From: Deltaproteobacteria bacterium
GTDB taxonomy: Bacteria > Desulfobacterota > Syntrophia > Syntrophales > JACQWR01
Reading direction: 5' to 3'
DNA: 45,602 nucleotides
Assembly: GCA_026388415.1 (NCBI GenBank)
Contig: JAPLJV010000005.1
Span: forward strand, 1 to 45,602
Part shown: in pieces, positions 25,969 to 35,361 of the stretch
Position numbering within the stretch: position 1 is the first letter of the stretch
How the letters are laid out: each line of letters opens with the position of its first letter
The notes under the pieces: model-generated
What the model was told of the DNA's origin: nothing
Databases searched by the model: none
The model's input: the letters and a program-made list of their open reading frames with translations, nothing else
Program-made: the position numbers and the translations under genes

Positions 25969-27398
25969 TGGAATTTGAACCGGTTATCGGGCTGGAAGTG
26001 CATGCCCAACTGCGGACGGAAACAAAGATATTTTGCAGTTGCTCCGCTAAATTCGGTGCGACCCCGAATCACCATACCTGTCCCGTATGTCTGGGGATGC
26101 CCGGGGTGCTGCCCGTCTTAAACAGAAAAGTCGTTGAGTATGCCTTGAAGATGTCCCTGGCCACGCACTGCCGGATCAACGCAGAGTGCAATTTTGCACG
26201 GAAAAATTATTTTTACCCCGATCTGCCCAAGGGCTACCAGATATCGCAATACAACCATCCGCTGGCGGAGCACGGCTGGGTGGACATCGAGCTCGCGACG
26301 GGCCGGAAAAAGATCGGCATCACGCGGATCCACATGGAAGAGGACGCGGGCAAGCTCATGCATGACGAATACAGCCCCGTAAGTCTGGTGGACTTGAATC
26401 GCACGGGCGTACCGCTCATGGAGATCGTCAGCGAGCCCGATTTGAGGAACCCGGAGGAGGCCGCCGCCTATCTGAAGCGGCTCCATGAAATTCTGGTTTA
26501 CCTCGAAGTCTGCGACGGCAATATGGAAGAAGGCAGTTTCCGCTGCGATGCCAATGTTTCTCTGCGGCCCGTGGGGCAGGAGGCCTTCGGTATCAGGGCG
26601 GAATTAAAAAATATGAATTCCTTCCGGAACGTGCAGCGCGCCTTGGAGTATGAAATCAAGCGCCAGGGCTACCTGCTGGAAAGCGGCAGCCCGGTGGTGC
26701 AGGAAACCAGGCTCTGGGATGATGCCCAAGGGGTAACGCACTCCATGCGGGGCAAGGAAGACGCCCATGATTACCGGTATTTTCCGGACCCCGATCTGGT
26801 GCCGCTCGTGGTTGACACGGGATGGATCGCCGCTATCGCCAGTGGTCTGCCCGAGCTGCCGCTGGAAAAAAGGGAACGTTTCATCAGTGACTATCAATTG
26901 TCTCCTTACGATGCGGGTGTCCTTACCGCGAGCCGGGAACTGGCCGACTATTTTGAAGAAACGGCCCGGCTGTCCGGTCAAACCAAGCCGGCTGCCAACT
27001 GGGTTATGGGCGACCTGCTCCGCTTCCTGAACGAAGACAAACGGGATATCAAAGACTCCCCCGTAACTCCTGTCGCCCTGGCGGATATGATCAAACTTAT
27101 CGAGGCCGGGACCATCAGCGGTAAAATGGCCAAAGAAATCATCGCCGAAATGTACAAAAGCGGCCGGCCTCCCGAGGCCATCATTGCCGAAAAGGGCCTG
27201 GTTCAGATTACCGATGAAGCCATGATCACGGGCCTCATCGCCGATATCATGGCCGCCAATCCCGGCCAACTGGCCGAGTATCGCGGCGGCAAAGACAAGC
27301 TCTTCGGCTTTTTCGTCGGTCAGGCGATGAAGGCCACCCAGGGTAAGGCAAACCCGCAGATGATCAATGAATTACTCAAAAAAATGTTAGCGCCATGA
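25968..27398 (+). CDS. gatB: Asp-tRNA(Asn)/Glu-tRNA(Gln) amidotransferase subunit B
   Basis: A 476-residue GatB. The catalytic cradle domain contains [20 protein letters not shown], the zinc-type cysteines in SCSAKFG and [10 protein letters not shown], and [26 protein letters not shown] and the C-terminal YqeY-like helical/tail domain (about 330-476, ending with [13 protein letters not shown]) are complete. It activates the side-chain carboxylate of Glu or Asp mischarged on tRNA with ATP and amidates it. It is coupled to gatA (1-base overlap) and mtnA (4-base overlap). Confidence 0.97.
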   Translation: MEFEPVIGLEVHAQLRTETKIFCSCSAKFGATPNHHTCPVCLGMPGVLPVLNRKVVEYALKMSLATHCRINAECNFARKNYFYPDLPKGYQISQYNHPLAEHGWVDIELATGRKKIGITRIHMEEDAGKLMHDEYSPVSLVDLNRTGVPLMEIVSEPDLRNPEEAAAYLKRLHEILVYLEVCDGNMEEGSFRCDANVSLRPVGQEAFGIRAELKNMNSFRNVQRALEYEIKRQGYLLESGSPVVQETRLWDDAQGVTHSMRGKEDAHDYRYFPDPDLVPLVVDTGWIAAIASGLPELPLEKRERFISDYQLSPYDAGVLTASRELADYFEETARLSGQTKPAANWVMGDLLRFLNEDKRDIKDSPVTPVALADMIKLIEAGTISGKMAKEIIAEMYKSGRPPEAIIAEKGLVQITDEAMITGLIADIMAANPGQLAEYRGGKDKLFGFFVGQAMKATQGKANPQMINELLKKMLAP

Positions 27399-28423
27399 TC
27401 AGAACTATTTATTGGGAGAATGACGCCGTCGTCATGATTGATCAGAAGCTCTTGCCTCAGGAGGAGAAGTATATAACCTGCCGTGATTACAACGAGGTCA
27501 TCGCCGCGATCAACGATCTGACGGTGCGGGGCGCGCCGGCCATCGGGGTGGCGGCGGCGCTCGGCATTGCCCTGGGCGCCCTGAACCTGAACTGCCGCGG
27601 GCGAGAAGATTTCCAGGAGTCCTTTACGCAAATTTGCACACAATTCTCTCAAACCCGTCCTACGGCGCGCAATCTCTTCTGGGCAATAGAAAGGATGAAG
27701 AAGCGCCAGGCGGAAAGCACCGGCTCGGTAGCGGACATCAAGGCGGCCCTGGTAGCCGAGGCTTGCCTTATTACCCGGGAGGACATCGCCATCAATCGCC
27801 GGATCGGCAGGAATGGCCAGGGACTCCTCCGGGATGGCGATCGGGTGCTGACCCACTGCAACGCTGGCGCTCTGGCCACGGCCGGTTACGGGACGGCGCT
27901 GGGAGTGATCCGGGCCGCGCGTGAGGAGGGGAAAAACCTGCATGTCTTCGTGGACGAGACAAGGCCGGTTCTGCAGGGCGCCCGGCTGACAGCCTGGGAA
28001 ATGCAGCAGGAAAACATCCCGGCCACCCTCATCACCGATAATATGGCCGGTTTTCTCATGCAGCAGCGCAAGGTAGATTTGGTCATCGTGGGGGCGGACC
28101 GGATAGCCGCAAACGGCGATGTGGCCAATAAAATCGGCACCTACAGCGTGGCCGTGCTGGCCAAAGAAAACGGCGTGCCATTTTATGTGGCGGCCCCCCT
28201 GTCCACCCTGGACATATCCTTGCCCAATGGCGATGTCATCCCCATAGAGGAGCGCAATGACGAAGAAGTGCTGTCGTTTCGCGGGGCAAGGACAGCTCCG
28301 GCGGGCATGGCGGTCTATAATCCGGCCTTCGACATCACACCGCATCGCTATGTGACGGCCATCGTGACCGAGGCGGGGATTGTCCGGGCTCCCTACGCGG
28401 AAAACATTCAAAAACTCTTTTAG
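27395..28423 (+). CDS. mtnA: S-methyl-5-thioribose-1-phosphate isomerase
   Basis: A 342-residue member of the eIF2B-alpha/MtnA family. Visible motifs are [16 protein letters not shown] near residues 42-57, [18 protein letters not shown] with the catalytic Cys155, and [18 protein letters not shown] with the catalytic Asp of the GADR motif. It converts methylthioribose 1-phosphate to methylthioribulose 1-phosphate in methionine salvage. No other salvage gene is in the window. The 4-base overlap with gatB puts it on the gat transcript. Confidence 0.95.
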   Translation: MIRTIYWENDAVVMIDQKLLPQEEKYITCRDYNEVIAAINDLTVRGAPAIGVAAALGIALGALNLNCRGREDFQESFTQICTQFSQTRPTARNLFWAIERMKKRQAESTGSVADIKAALVAEACLITREDIAINRRIGRNGQGLLRDGDRVLTHCNAGALATAGYGTALGVIRAAREEGKNLHVFVDETRPVLQGARLTAWEMQQENIPATLITDNMAGFLMQQRKVDLVIVGADRIAANGDVANKIGTYSVAVLAKENGVPFYVAAPLSTLDISLPNGDVIPIEERNDEEVLSFRGARTAPAGMAVYNPAFDITPHRYVTAIVTEAGIVRAPYAENIQKLF

Positions 28424-28462
28424 TGAGGGGTAATTGCAGAAGTCTTATAAAAAAACACCGCA

Positions 28463-28541
28463 TGTCATTCCGGCGGAAGCCGGAATCCAGAATTTTCAAC
28501 GCTTTACAAAAACGCTGGACACCGGTTTTCACCGGTGTGAC
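28463..28541. repeat. Two-hairpin palindromic repeat (REP/BIME-like)
   Basis: The left hairpin is ATTCCGGC-GGAA-GCCGGAAT (28467-28486) and the right one ACACCGGT-TTTC-ACCGGTGT (28519-28538). Outer GTCA/TGAC and TCCAG/CTGGA bring the two halves together. The whole is open in the rnhA frame, where it would read SFRRKPESRI and TPVFTGVTA, a well-known spurious translation of such repeats. A degenerate half copy lies at 22233-22259. Confidence 0.8.
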
Positions 28542-28581
28542 GGCTTTTGCAATTGCCTCGTTTATCGGGGGGCGGCTCAAG

Positions 28582-29058
28582 ATGTCTGAAGCAATCAAAA
28601 AAGTAATTATCTATACGGACGGCGCCTGTCAAGGCAATCCTGGCCCGGGCGGTTACGGTGTGGTGCTGCTTTACAACAAGCACCGCAAGGAGCTCGCGGG
28701 TGGCTTTCAATTGACGACCAACAACCGCATGGAGATCATGGCCGCCATTGTTGGCTTGGACGCCCTGAAGGACAGGTGCCTGGTGACTATTTATACGGAC
28801 TCCCAATACCTGACGAATGCCATGACGAAGGGCTGGGTGGAAAAATGGCGGGCCAAAGGGTGGATGCGTAACAAACAGGATAAGGCCCTCAACCCGGACC
28901 TCTGGGAACAGCTCCTCGGCCAGTGCCGTCGCCATCAGGTGGAATTCATCTGGGTGCGGGGTCATGCGGCCAACATGGAAAATGAACGTTGCGACCTGCT
29001 GGCCCGGGAAGCGGCCTGCGGCCAGCACCTGCGCCCCGATACGGGCTATCGGCCTTAA
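28582..29058 (+). CDS. rnhA: Ribonuclease HI
   Basis: I choose the start at 28582 (158 residues, MSEAIKKVIIYTDGACQG) because the open frame upstream to 28423 is the translated palindromic repeat. The active-site acids are Asp13 (YTDGACQGNPGPGG), Glu51 (NNRMEIMAA), Asp73 (YTDSQYL) and Asp138 (ERCDLLA), with the helper His128 in WVRGHA. It removes RNA from RNA-DNA hybrids. The basic-protrusion helix (KGWVEKWRAKGW) is present as in E. coli RNase HI. The ribosome-binding site is weak. It could be co-transcribed with mtnA or have its own promoter in the repeat region. Confidence 0.94.
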   Translation: MSEAIKKVIIYTDGACQGNPGPGGYGVVLLYNKHRKELAGGFQLTTNNRMEIMAAIVGLDALKDRCLVTIYTDSQYLTNAMTKGWVEKWRAKGWMRNKQDKALNPDLWEQLLGQCRRHQVEFIWVRGHAANMENERCDLLAREAACGQHLRPDTGYRP

Positions 29059-29076
29059 GGAACGTACTGTAATAAT

Positions 29077-30747
29077 ATGTTTTTACCGACTATCGCGGCA
29101 GAAATGAAATCCCTGGGCTGGAAACAGCCGGATGTCATTTTGGTTACCGGAGATACCTACATTGACAGCCCCCAGATCGGCGCCGCCGTCATCGGTAAGT
29201 ATCTGGCAAAGCACGGTTTTAAAACGGCTATCATTGCCCAGCCCGCAACGGAGGACGGCCGGGACATCAAGCGACTCGGGGAACCAGCCCTGTTCTGGGG
29301 CGTCACGGCCGGGGCGATAGATTCCCTGGTGGCCAATTACACCCGCCTGAATAAATTCCGTCATCAGGACGATTATACTCCGGGCGGCGTCAACGTCCGG
29401 CCGAACCGGGCTACTATCGTTTACACGAACCTGATCCGGCAGCATTTTAAGCCTGCCAAACCCATCATACTGGGCGGGATAGAGGCGAGCTTGCGCCGCA
29501 TCGCCCATTATGATTACTGGGACGATGCCATCCGCCGCTCTCTCCTTTTTGATGCCAAGGCCGACATCCTGGCCTACGGCATGGCGGAAAAAACCGTGCT
29601 CGAACTGGCCCAAGCCTTCCGGGCCGGCGCCGACTGGAGACAAATTCCAGGGATTTGCTATATTGCCCCAACTTCTGCCGGGGGAAACATCCTGCTGCCC
29701 CCCTTTGCCGAAGTCGCCGCCGACAAATCTTCCTTCCGCCGCATGTCCGTGTTATTCGATCAGCACGCCGACTATCCCTCCCCGGGATTCACTCAGCAGC
29801 ATGGCGATCGCTTTCTCGTCCACAATCCACCCCCGTCTCCCTTGACGACAGCGGAACTGGACGAGATCTCGGATCTGGAATTCGCCGGGGATGCGCACCC
29901 TTATTATAAAACCGGCGAGATCAGGGCGCTCGCCACGATCAAACAATCCATCACGACGCATCGCGGCTGTATAGGGCAGTGCAACTTTTGCGCGATCGCC
30001 GTGCATCAGGGGCGTCAGATTGTTTCCCGCAGCCCGCAGTCCATTATGGCGGAGGCGGCGCGGATCAGCCAGAGACCGGGATTCAATGGCATTATCTATG
30101 ATGTGGGCGGCCCGACGGCCAACATGTACGGCCTCTCCTGCCGGAAAGGGTGGGCCTGCCCAGACAAGCATTGCCTCATGCCGAGAATTTGCCCCCAGTT
30201 GAGGTTCGGGCATCAGGCGCAGATAGCAATTCTCCGGCTGCTGCTGGGTCTGCCGGGCATCAAAAAGGTCTTTGTGGCCTCCGGCATCCGGCCCGATCTG
30301 GTCACGGCCGATGAGGAAAACGGGAGACGTTATATCGCGCAGATAGCCAGGCATCACGTCTCCGGACAGATAAAACTGGCGCCGGAGCATTCCGAACCGG
30401 CTGTCCTGAAGCTGATGAACAAACCACCCCCGGAATCCCTGCTGCGCTTCAAAGACGCCTTCGACAGCATCTGCGCCACCGCGGGCCAGGATTATTACAT
30501 GACCTATTACCTGATGGCGGCTCATCCGGGCTGCACAATGGATCACATGCAGCGCCTCAAATCGTTCCTGTCGGCGGGATTAAAAACCACCCCCGAACAG
30601 GTGCAGATATTCACCCCCACCCCCGCCACCATTTCCACCGCCATGTATTACTGCGAGACAGACATGGCCGGGAAGAAACTATTCTGCGAGAAAAACCTGC
30701 CGGCCATGCAGAAACAAAAAGACCTGATTCGGTGGCGCCATCTTTGA
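29077..30747 (+). CDS. YgiQ-family radical SAM protein
   Basis: A 556-residue protein. The N-terminal UPF0313/cobalamin-like Rossmann region contains VILVTGDTYIDSPQIGAAVI and EASLRRIAHYDYWDD, both typical of YgiQ. The radical SAM cluster motif is CIGQCNFC (Cys298, Cys302, Cys305), followed by GIIYDVGGPTANMYG and further cysteines (CRKGWACPDKHC) that may bind a second cluster. Family members are shorter or longer at the C-terminus; this one ends soon after the core and lacks the Pro/Arg-rich tail of enterobacterial YgiQ. The reaction is not established. It follows rnhA by 18 bases. Confidence 0.9.
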   Translation: MFLPTIAAEMKSLGWKQPDVILVTGDTYIDSPQIGAAVIGKYLAKHGFKTAIIAQPATEDGRDIKRLGEPALFWGVTAGAIDSLVANYTRLNKFRHQDDYTPGGVNVRPNRATIVYTNLIRQHFKPAKPIILGGIEASLRRIAHYDYWDDAIRRSLLFDAKADILAYGMAEKTVLELAQAFRAGADWRQIPGICYIAPTSAGGNILLPPFAEVAADKSSFRRMSVLFDQHADYPSPGFTQQHGDRFLVHNPPPSPLTTAELDEISDLEFAGDAHPYYKTGEIRALATIKQSITTHRGCIGQCNFCAIAVHQGRQIVSRSPQSIMAEAARISQRPGFNGIIYDVGGPTANMYGLSCRKGWACPDKHCLMPRICPQLRFGHQAQIAILRLLLGLPGIKKVFVASGIRPDLVTADEENGRRYIAQIARHHVSGQIKLAPEHSEPAVLKLMNKPPPESLLRFKDAFDSICATAGQDYYMTYYLMAAHPGCTMDHMQRLKSFLSAGLKTTPEQVQIFTPTPATISTAMYYCETDMAGKKLFCEKNLPAMQKQKDLIRWRHL

Positions 30748-30789
30748 TACGGTCAATGTCGTATGGGCCACCTTTTTTGTTGTCGTATC

Positions 30790-31632
30790 CTACTGCTCCA
30801 CAAGTTCCACACGTCGGTTCTTAGCCTTTCCTTCTTCTGTTTTATTTGAGGTTATGGGGCACAGCGAACTAACACCGTATGCCTTAAGCCTTGATGAGGC
30901 TATTCCATATTTCGATCCGAGCGAATTGGCTACGGCGACTGCGCGATCACTTGAGAGCTTCATGTTGGCGGCGAATGATCCTGTGTTATCAGTATGACCG
31001 ACGACATGAAGCGTAAGCGCGTTGTTGTTTCTTAGAAGTTTGGCAATTTCGGCAATCGCAGCGTCTGATTCTGGCTTTATCTCTGCTTTGCCTGTGTCGA
31101 AGTGTATGCCGTATACAGAGACATGACCCGTCCTCTTGATATCGTTGCCCATCGCCTCGGCATTTGCCTCGACCACCTGTTCCATAACTGCTCTTTCAAC
31201 AATGGTAAGTCTGTACAAGGTTGGCCAAGCTGATACCGCCACCCATGTTTCTTTTCCCTCATTCTCCAACTTGATAGTTGCACTCCAGGGGCGTTCGCCT
31301 TCAAACAGGACCTTCCCCCCAATCTTGGTGAGAGCGTTTTCAATGTTCCTGACTACCTTGAGATCTCCGGGTTCCTTCGCGCCCTGATTGAGGTCATATT
31401 GGAAGTAGTACTTGTGGCCTTCCACGGCGATCCTGGAGATCTTCTTGCCGTCTTGGACGAGGAATTCGTGCCTGTCGAAATCCTTGTCACTGTAGGATCC
31501 GATGCGGAAATCCGGCATCCGCGTCAGCAGCGGGTGATCTGTGCTCCCTTTTACGTCTTGTGCCGCCACGGAAATTTGCGCGCCGGCTAACACAAACCAC
31601 ATGCAAAGAGTTGCAGTAAGAATCTTGCTCAT
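30790..31632 (-). CDS. OmpA-family outer-membrane/periplasmic protein
   Basis: A 280-residue protein with a signal peptide (MSKILTATLCMWFVLAGAQI, cleavage likely after SVAA). A middle domain of about 130 residues is not recognised with certainty (resembles DUF4892-like domains). The C-terminal OmpA peptidoglycan-binding domain (about 175-280) shows IHFDTGKAEIKPES, LHVVGHTDNTGS, LSSDRAVAVANSL and AKNRRVELV. The Asp and Arg that bind diaminopimelate are in place (HTDN and NRRV). No cysteine lipobox, so it is probably a soluble periplasmic protein. AAGGAGG lies seven bases before the ATG. It is convergent with the YgiQ gene. Confidence 0.88.
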   Translation of the reverse strand: MSKILTATLCMWFVLAGAQISVAAQDVKGSTDHPLLTRMPDFRIGSYSDKDFDRHEFLVQDGKKISRIAVEGHKYYFQYDLNQGAKEPGDLKVVRNIENALTKIGGKVLFEGERPWSATIKLENEGKETWVAVSAWPTLYRLTIVERAVMEQVVEANAEAMGNDIKRTGHVSVYGIHFDTGKAEIKPESDAAIAEIAKLLRNNNALTLHVVGHTDNTGSFAANMKLSSDRAVAVANSLGSKYGIASSRLKAYGVSSLCPITSNKTEEGKAKNRRVELVEQ

Positions 31633-31661
31633 TTTGAGGCCTCCTTAATTAGTCTTTTATA

Positions 31662-31690
31662 TGAATATTGTCCGATGCTTGAAATAGCAA
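31662..31690 (-). promoter_or_regulatory. Possible sigma-70 promoter of the OmpA-family gene
   Basis: On the minus strand TTGCTA (31685-31690) and TATTCA (31662-31667) are 17 bases apart, about 30 bases before the start codon. Each box has two mismatches to consensus. Treated as a candidate only. Confidence 0.35.
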
Positions 31691-31744
31691 GTTCGGGTTT
31701 TTAGCCGTATATGTTCTTTGCATCGAGCGATCTTCATTCTTACA

Positions 31745-31781
31745 GGAAATGGCACCTCCGCTTTAAAAAAGGAGCCATTCC
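31745..31781. terminator. Inverted repeat, possible terminator of the J-domain gene
   Basis: GGAAATGGC with a TCC extension pairs with GGAGCCATTCC around a GCTTTAAAAAA loop. It lies about 145 bases past the stop of the minus-strand J-domain gene. There is no clear T-run, so Rho-independent activity is uncertain. Confidence 0.35.
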
Positions 31782-31925
31782 ATTTGTTAACCCTTTGACG
31801 ATCCCTAATGGGATTTCTACATGCATAGTAATTCTTTGAAAAGTCAAGAAACAGATTTCATTGATAACCATTAGCAGGGATGAATATCTGGTAATATTGC
31901 TGGAAGCTCTCTTTCAGGAAGTTTA

Positions 31926-32726
31926 CTACCCTCTCTTGAACCAGTGCCGGCGATTGTGTTCTTTGAACGCCGCCTCCAGGGTGTCCAGCTTCTTGGGCAG
32001 CAGAATGCCTCGTTCGATGAAGTAGTTGCCAATGCGGGGCTGGCGGATTTTCTGGCGGCCCAGTAGTACCAGAACTTGATAAGGGCTCAAACATCCCGTG
32101 CGCAGCGCGAACTCGCCAAAGAGCTCCCCGCGCTTCCGCTGCCGCAGGATGTTTTGAATATCAAGCGGGCTTAGCCAGCTCAGTTGGCAGGCAATATCGC
32201 CGAGGCGCGGCCGCTGAATCCTCTGCCAGACGATGGCGTCCCACATCTGCCGCAGGGAAATAACTCTGGAATAATAAAGAAACTGGCCGATGAAGATTCT
32301 GCGGGAGGGTATCTCCCCCTGGTAGAAATGCTGGCGTTGGGGAGGCGGAGGTTTGGTTATGGGGCGATCAAAACGATATAAAGACCCCGGCGGCATTGTC
32401 AGAATGTAGCGATCCGGTTCCTGGATGTACGAAAAGACCTGTTCGTAGGCGCGATTGACCTCTTTGAAGCGCTCCGCCAGAATCGCTTCCGGCACGCCGG
32501 TATGATACGCCCGATCCGGGTGCGTGACCATGACCAGCTTGCGATACGCCGTCTTCACCCCGGCCGGTCGCAGGTAGTCGAGAAATTGCGGCGTAATTTT
32601 CGCTTCCGGGCCAAAAAGAATCCGGCACGACTGGAGGAGCTGCTTTTCCGGAAGGACGATCCGGGTATTTCTGCCGTCTGTATTCGTGTCCGGTCTCCCT
32701 TTACCTATCTGGTCATGGCAAACCAC
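31926..32726 (-). CDS. J-domain protein with four MshEN-like 24-residue repeats
   Basis: A 266-residue protein. A J domain covers about residues 35-100 with the HPD signature at 69-71 (VTHPDRAYH), so it should stimulate a DnaK-type ATPase. After a Pro-rich linker (PITKPPPPQ) come four similar units starting near 145, 174, 202 and 231: FIGQFLYYSRVISLRQMWDA, RLGDIACQLSWLSPLDIQNI, LFGEFALRTGCLSPYQVLVL and RIGNYFIERGILLPKKLDTL. The pattern (R)xG at 1-3, G near 10, LS at 12-13, L/I at 17 and 21 and Q near 24 resembles the c-di-GMP-binding MshEN motif of GspE/PilB-type ATPases. It starts with GTG at 32726 after GAGG. No signal peptide. Confidence 0.8.
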   Translation of the reverse strand: MVCHDQIGKGRPDTNTDGRNTRIVLPEKQLLQSCRILFGPEAKITPQFLDYLRPAGVKTAYRKLVMVTHPDRAYHTGVPEAILAERFKEVNRAYEQVFSYIQEPDRYILTMPPGSLYRFDRPITKPPPPQRQHFYQGEIPSRRIFIGQFLYYSRVISLRQMWDAIVWQRIQRPRLGDIACQLSWLSPLDIQNILRQRKRGELFGEFALRTGCLSPYQVLVLLGRQKIRQPRIGNYFIERGILLPKKLDTLEAAFKEHNRRHWFKRG

Positions 32727-32850
32727 TGTGCCTCTTTAATAGGCCAGGGACATAACATTTTCTATCTATTTGGTCAAAGCCTCCCCGCCCCTTTTTTAAA
32801 TATTGTTGACCATCAGGAGGTCTTAACCTATACTGGCCGTAAACAAGGGC

Positions 32851-32879
32851 TTGTAAATCCAAGAGAATTGATATTATAG
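32851..32879 (+). promoter_or_regulatory. Possible sigma-70 promoter for the EamA transporter gene
   Basis: TTGTAA (32851-32856), a 17-base spacer and TTATAG (32874-32879) lie about 140 bases upstream of the transporter start. The matches are moderate. Nothing else was seen in the 292-base divergent spacer. Confidence 0.25.
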
Positions 32880-33018
32880 GACATCGGGCTCTGCTCGTGC
32901 CGTCATGAAAAGCTGCACCTCGGCCCTCAGGAATGTGCAACCCCTCTCGAAACCTGTTCCAATTTCGGGTTTGCCGCCGATTACATGACCCGGCATAAAC
33001 TGACCAAAGAGGTAACCC

Positions 33019-33861
33019 TTGTCACTCGACGTCATGGCAATCGTGTTATTTGCCGCCGCACTTCATGCCGGTTGGAATGCGCTTGTTCGCGCGTCTGCTG
33101 AGAAATTTCAGGATACCGTCTTGATTGTTCTCGGTGCGGGCGTCTGGACAGCGTTCTTATTGCCGTTAGCTCCCCTTCCCGCCGTCGCAAGCTGGCCGTA
33201 TTTGGCGGCGTCGGTATTGATACATATCGCCTATTTTTCCCTCGTCGCGTTTTCGTACCGAAGCGGCGAACTGAGTTTCGTGTATCCGCTGATGAGAGGC
33301 TCCGCGCCGGCGCTGTCCGCAGTTGCCGCCGCGCTTTTGATCAATGAATCGCCTTCGCCGGGCGGATGGGCAGGCATTCTCCTCATTTCTTGCGGCGTAC
33401 TTGTTCTGGCTGGCGACTCGTTACGTTCCGGGACATTTAGGGCCGCGCCCGCCCTGTTCGCACTGACCAACGCCGGCGTCATTGTTGTTTACACTCTCGT
33501 AGATGGTCAAGGGGCGCGACTTTCCGGGCATGCATTCAGTTACACGGGCTGGATGTTCCTGTTGACCGCCCCACTGTTGTTAACCATTTCAGCAGCAGGC
33601 CGGGGCCGGGAGGTATTTCAGCGTATCCAGTCCGGTTGGGGCAGGGGCTTGCTCGGGGGCGCCTGCACCCTGGCCTCGTACGGGCTGGCACTTTGGGCAA
33701 TGACGCACGCGCCTATCGCCCTGGTCGCGGCGCTCCGCGAAACGTCGGTGGTTTTTGCCGCGATCATTGCGGCCTATTGCCTGAAAGAGCCGATTACCTT
33801 GCTCAGGTACGCATCAATATTCACAGTGACTGCGGGCGCCATCGTAATGAAGGTGTTCTAA
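33019..33861 (+). CDS. EamA/DMT-superfamily transporter
   Basis: A 280-residue protein with ten membrane helices in two homologous EamA halves. The first half includes ALHAGWNALVRASAEKF and ends with SPSPGGWAGILLISCGVLVLAG; the second ends with EPITLLRYASIFTVTAGAIV. The Glu-Pro after the eighth/ninth helix region (LKEPITLL) is typical of the family. It starts with TTG at 33019 with AGAGG upstream. Substrates of this superfamily are amino acids, metabolites or drugs and cannot be predicted here. It is convergent with the LarA-like gene. Confidence 0.88.
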   Translation: MSLDVMAIVLFAAALHAGWNALVRASAEKFQDTVLIVLGAGVWTAFLLPLAPLPAVASWPYLAASVLIHIAYFSLVAFSYRSGELSFVYPLMRGSAPALSAVAAALLINESPSPGGWAGILLISCGVLVLAGDSLRSGTFRAAPALFALTNAGVIVVYTLVDGQGARLSGHAFSYTGWMFLLTAPLLLTISAAGRGREVFQRIQSGWGRGLLGGACTLASYGLALWAMTHAPIALVAALRETSVVFAAIIAAYCLKEPITLLRYASIFTVTAGAIVMKVF

Positions 33862-33889
33862 GTGCATCATTCTGCGTCGCTGACTGCGT

Positions 33890-35332
33890 TCAACGGGCTG
33901 TCGCCTTTGCTGTTACGAGGTGGGGGATGGCGTAGGGTCCCTCCCGGATGAAGGCTACTGAAGGTTCGACACCCTTTTTCCGGTAATCGGCCACGGCAAA
34001 ACGGAGGGCGGTTTCAACCATCTCCCGGACCGCCGGAACGGGGCTGGAGCAATCCTCTCCTGCCATGAAGTCGAGGCCGCACCGGCCGGGCAGCAGGTCA
34101 TACATCTCGCGCGGGATCGTGTGCGTGCAGTAGAAAAACCGCCCCACGGCGATCTTCCGGAAAACCTTGGCCCACATCTCGGGCTCCCACTGGTCCTTCG
34201 TAAAGCGCCAGCCGGGGGCCTCGATCATTTTCAGATAATGGTCCGCTCCCTGGATCTTGAGCAGGTGGAGGAGACTCTTGTATTCCGGCCCGCCGATCGG
34301 CTCCGCATCGCGGTTGTCGGTGGCGAGGATCATGATACCTCCCTTCCCGATCGCCGGGAGGGCGTTGTGGGCAGCCTTTACCGCCTGGTAGTGGTTCCGG
34401 CCGACATAGCCGCCGTGGGTGAGGATAATGTCGTACTCCCGCTCCACCGGGACGGAGACGGTTTCCCGGATGAGGTCGCCCGCCGCTTCGTGCGCCGCTT
34501 CGAGATCCCCGGCGAAGACGCCGGTCAGGCGCAGGTCGCGATCAAGCGTCGTGTTTACGATAAAATCAACGCCCACCGTCCGGGCGATCGCGAGGGATTC
34601 CTCGTGGCAGGGGTTGTGCCGGAGGATCAGGTTCTGTGCGCAGGGAGATTCAAGAAAGCCGGGGCTGTGGAACTTCTCGATGGTTCGCTTGTCCACGAGG
34701 CCCGGGCAGATCGCCTTCCGTCCGCCGGAGAGCCCCGCCATGTAGTGGCTCTCCACGAGGCCCGTCGCGATCCGGAGGTCGGCCCGGAAAAAGGCGCTGT
34801 TCACGAAGACATCCCCGCCGGTCGGGATCTTGCCGATGAAGGTGAGCGAGGGGAGCGCCTCGCAGTCGTGGTCGTGCACGGGGTAGTCCCGGAGGATATC
34901 CTCACCCAGAATTTCGACCCGTTCGGCCTGGGTACTCGGCCGGTGCATCCCGTTTCCGATGACGATGGTGGTGTTTTTCCGGGAGATTCCCTCCGCCTCC
35001 AGCCGGTTCAGCAGAGGCCGGAGGAGGCCGGTCTCCCCGCGGTAGGGGACGGGGCGAGTGATGTCGGAGACGGTCACCGCGGTGGTAAGTTCTGCCGCTG
35101 GTTTTCCCTTGCTCCGGATGATCTCCGCCAGCGGCGGGCAACCGATCGGATGCGACAGGGCCTCTTCATAAGCGGCCTTGGGGTCGGAAATGAGCGGAAT
35201 CCCTTTCATGCCGAGGATGACACAGTGCGGCGGAACGCGGACGTCAAGCCGGTAGCGGCCATAATCAACCGGGATCTCTCTCCAGTCCGTTGTGTCAACC
35301 GTCTGCGCGGTTTTATGGATGTCGGATTGCAT
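33890..35332 (-). CDS. larA: LarA-family (nickel-dependent lactate racemase-like) protein
   Basis: A 480-residue LarA homologue (DUF2088 type). The residues known in Lactobacillus LarA to bind or work with the nickel-pincer nucleotide have exact-spaced counterparts: His130 (IGNGMHRP), His196 (ESHYMAG), Lys206 (GGRKAICPG) and His222 (KFHSPGF). SDITRP (Asp90, Arg93) matches the DxTRP catalytic motif. LarA homologues racemise or epimerise various alpha-hydroxy acids. No larB, larC or larE gene is in the window, so cofactor synthesis would be encoded elsewhere. GGAG precedes the ATG; it follows the acyltransferase gene by 29 bases, on the same strand. Confidence 0.86.
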   Translation of the reverse strand: MQSDIHKTAQTVDTTDWREIPVDYGRYRLDVRVPPHCVILGMKGIPLISDPKAAYEEALSHPIGCPPLAEIIRSKGKPAAELTTAVTVSDITRPVPYRGETGLLRPLLNRLEAEGISRKNTTIVIGNGMHRPSTQAERVEILGEDILRDYPVHDHDCEALPSLTFIGKIPTGGDVFVNSAFFRADLRIATGLVESHYMAGLSGGRKAICPGLVDKRTIEKFHSPGFLESPCAQNLILRHNPCHEESLAIARTVGVDFIVNTTLDRDLRLTGVFAGDLEAAHEAAGDLIRETVSVPVEREYDIILTHGGYVGRNHYQAVKAAHNALPAIGKGGIMILATDNRDAEPIGGPEYKSLLHLLKIQGADHYLKMIEAPGWRFTKDQWEPEMWAKVFRKIAVGRFFYCTHTIPREMYDLLPGRCGLDFMAGEDCSSPVPAVREMVETALRFAVADYRKKGVEPSVAFIREGPYAIPHLVTAKATAR

Positions 35333-35361
35333 ATCGGTCTCCGGATAATGACGATATAATA

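Noticed and set aside
27320-28411. 363-codon minus-strand frame
   Set aside because: Antisense to mtnA, which has intact catalytic motifs.
34121-35359. 412-codon plus-strand frame
   Set aside because: Antisense to larA, whose protein shows all family residues; this is a GC-driven shadow frame.
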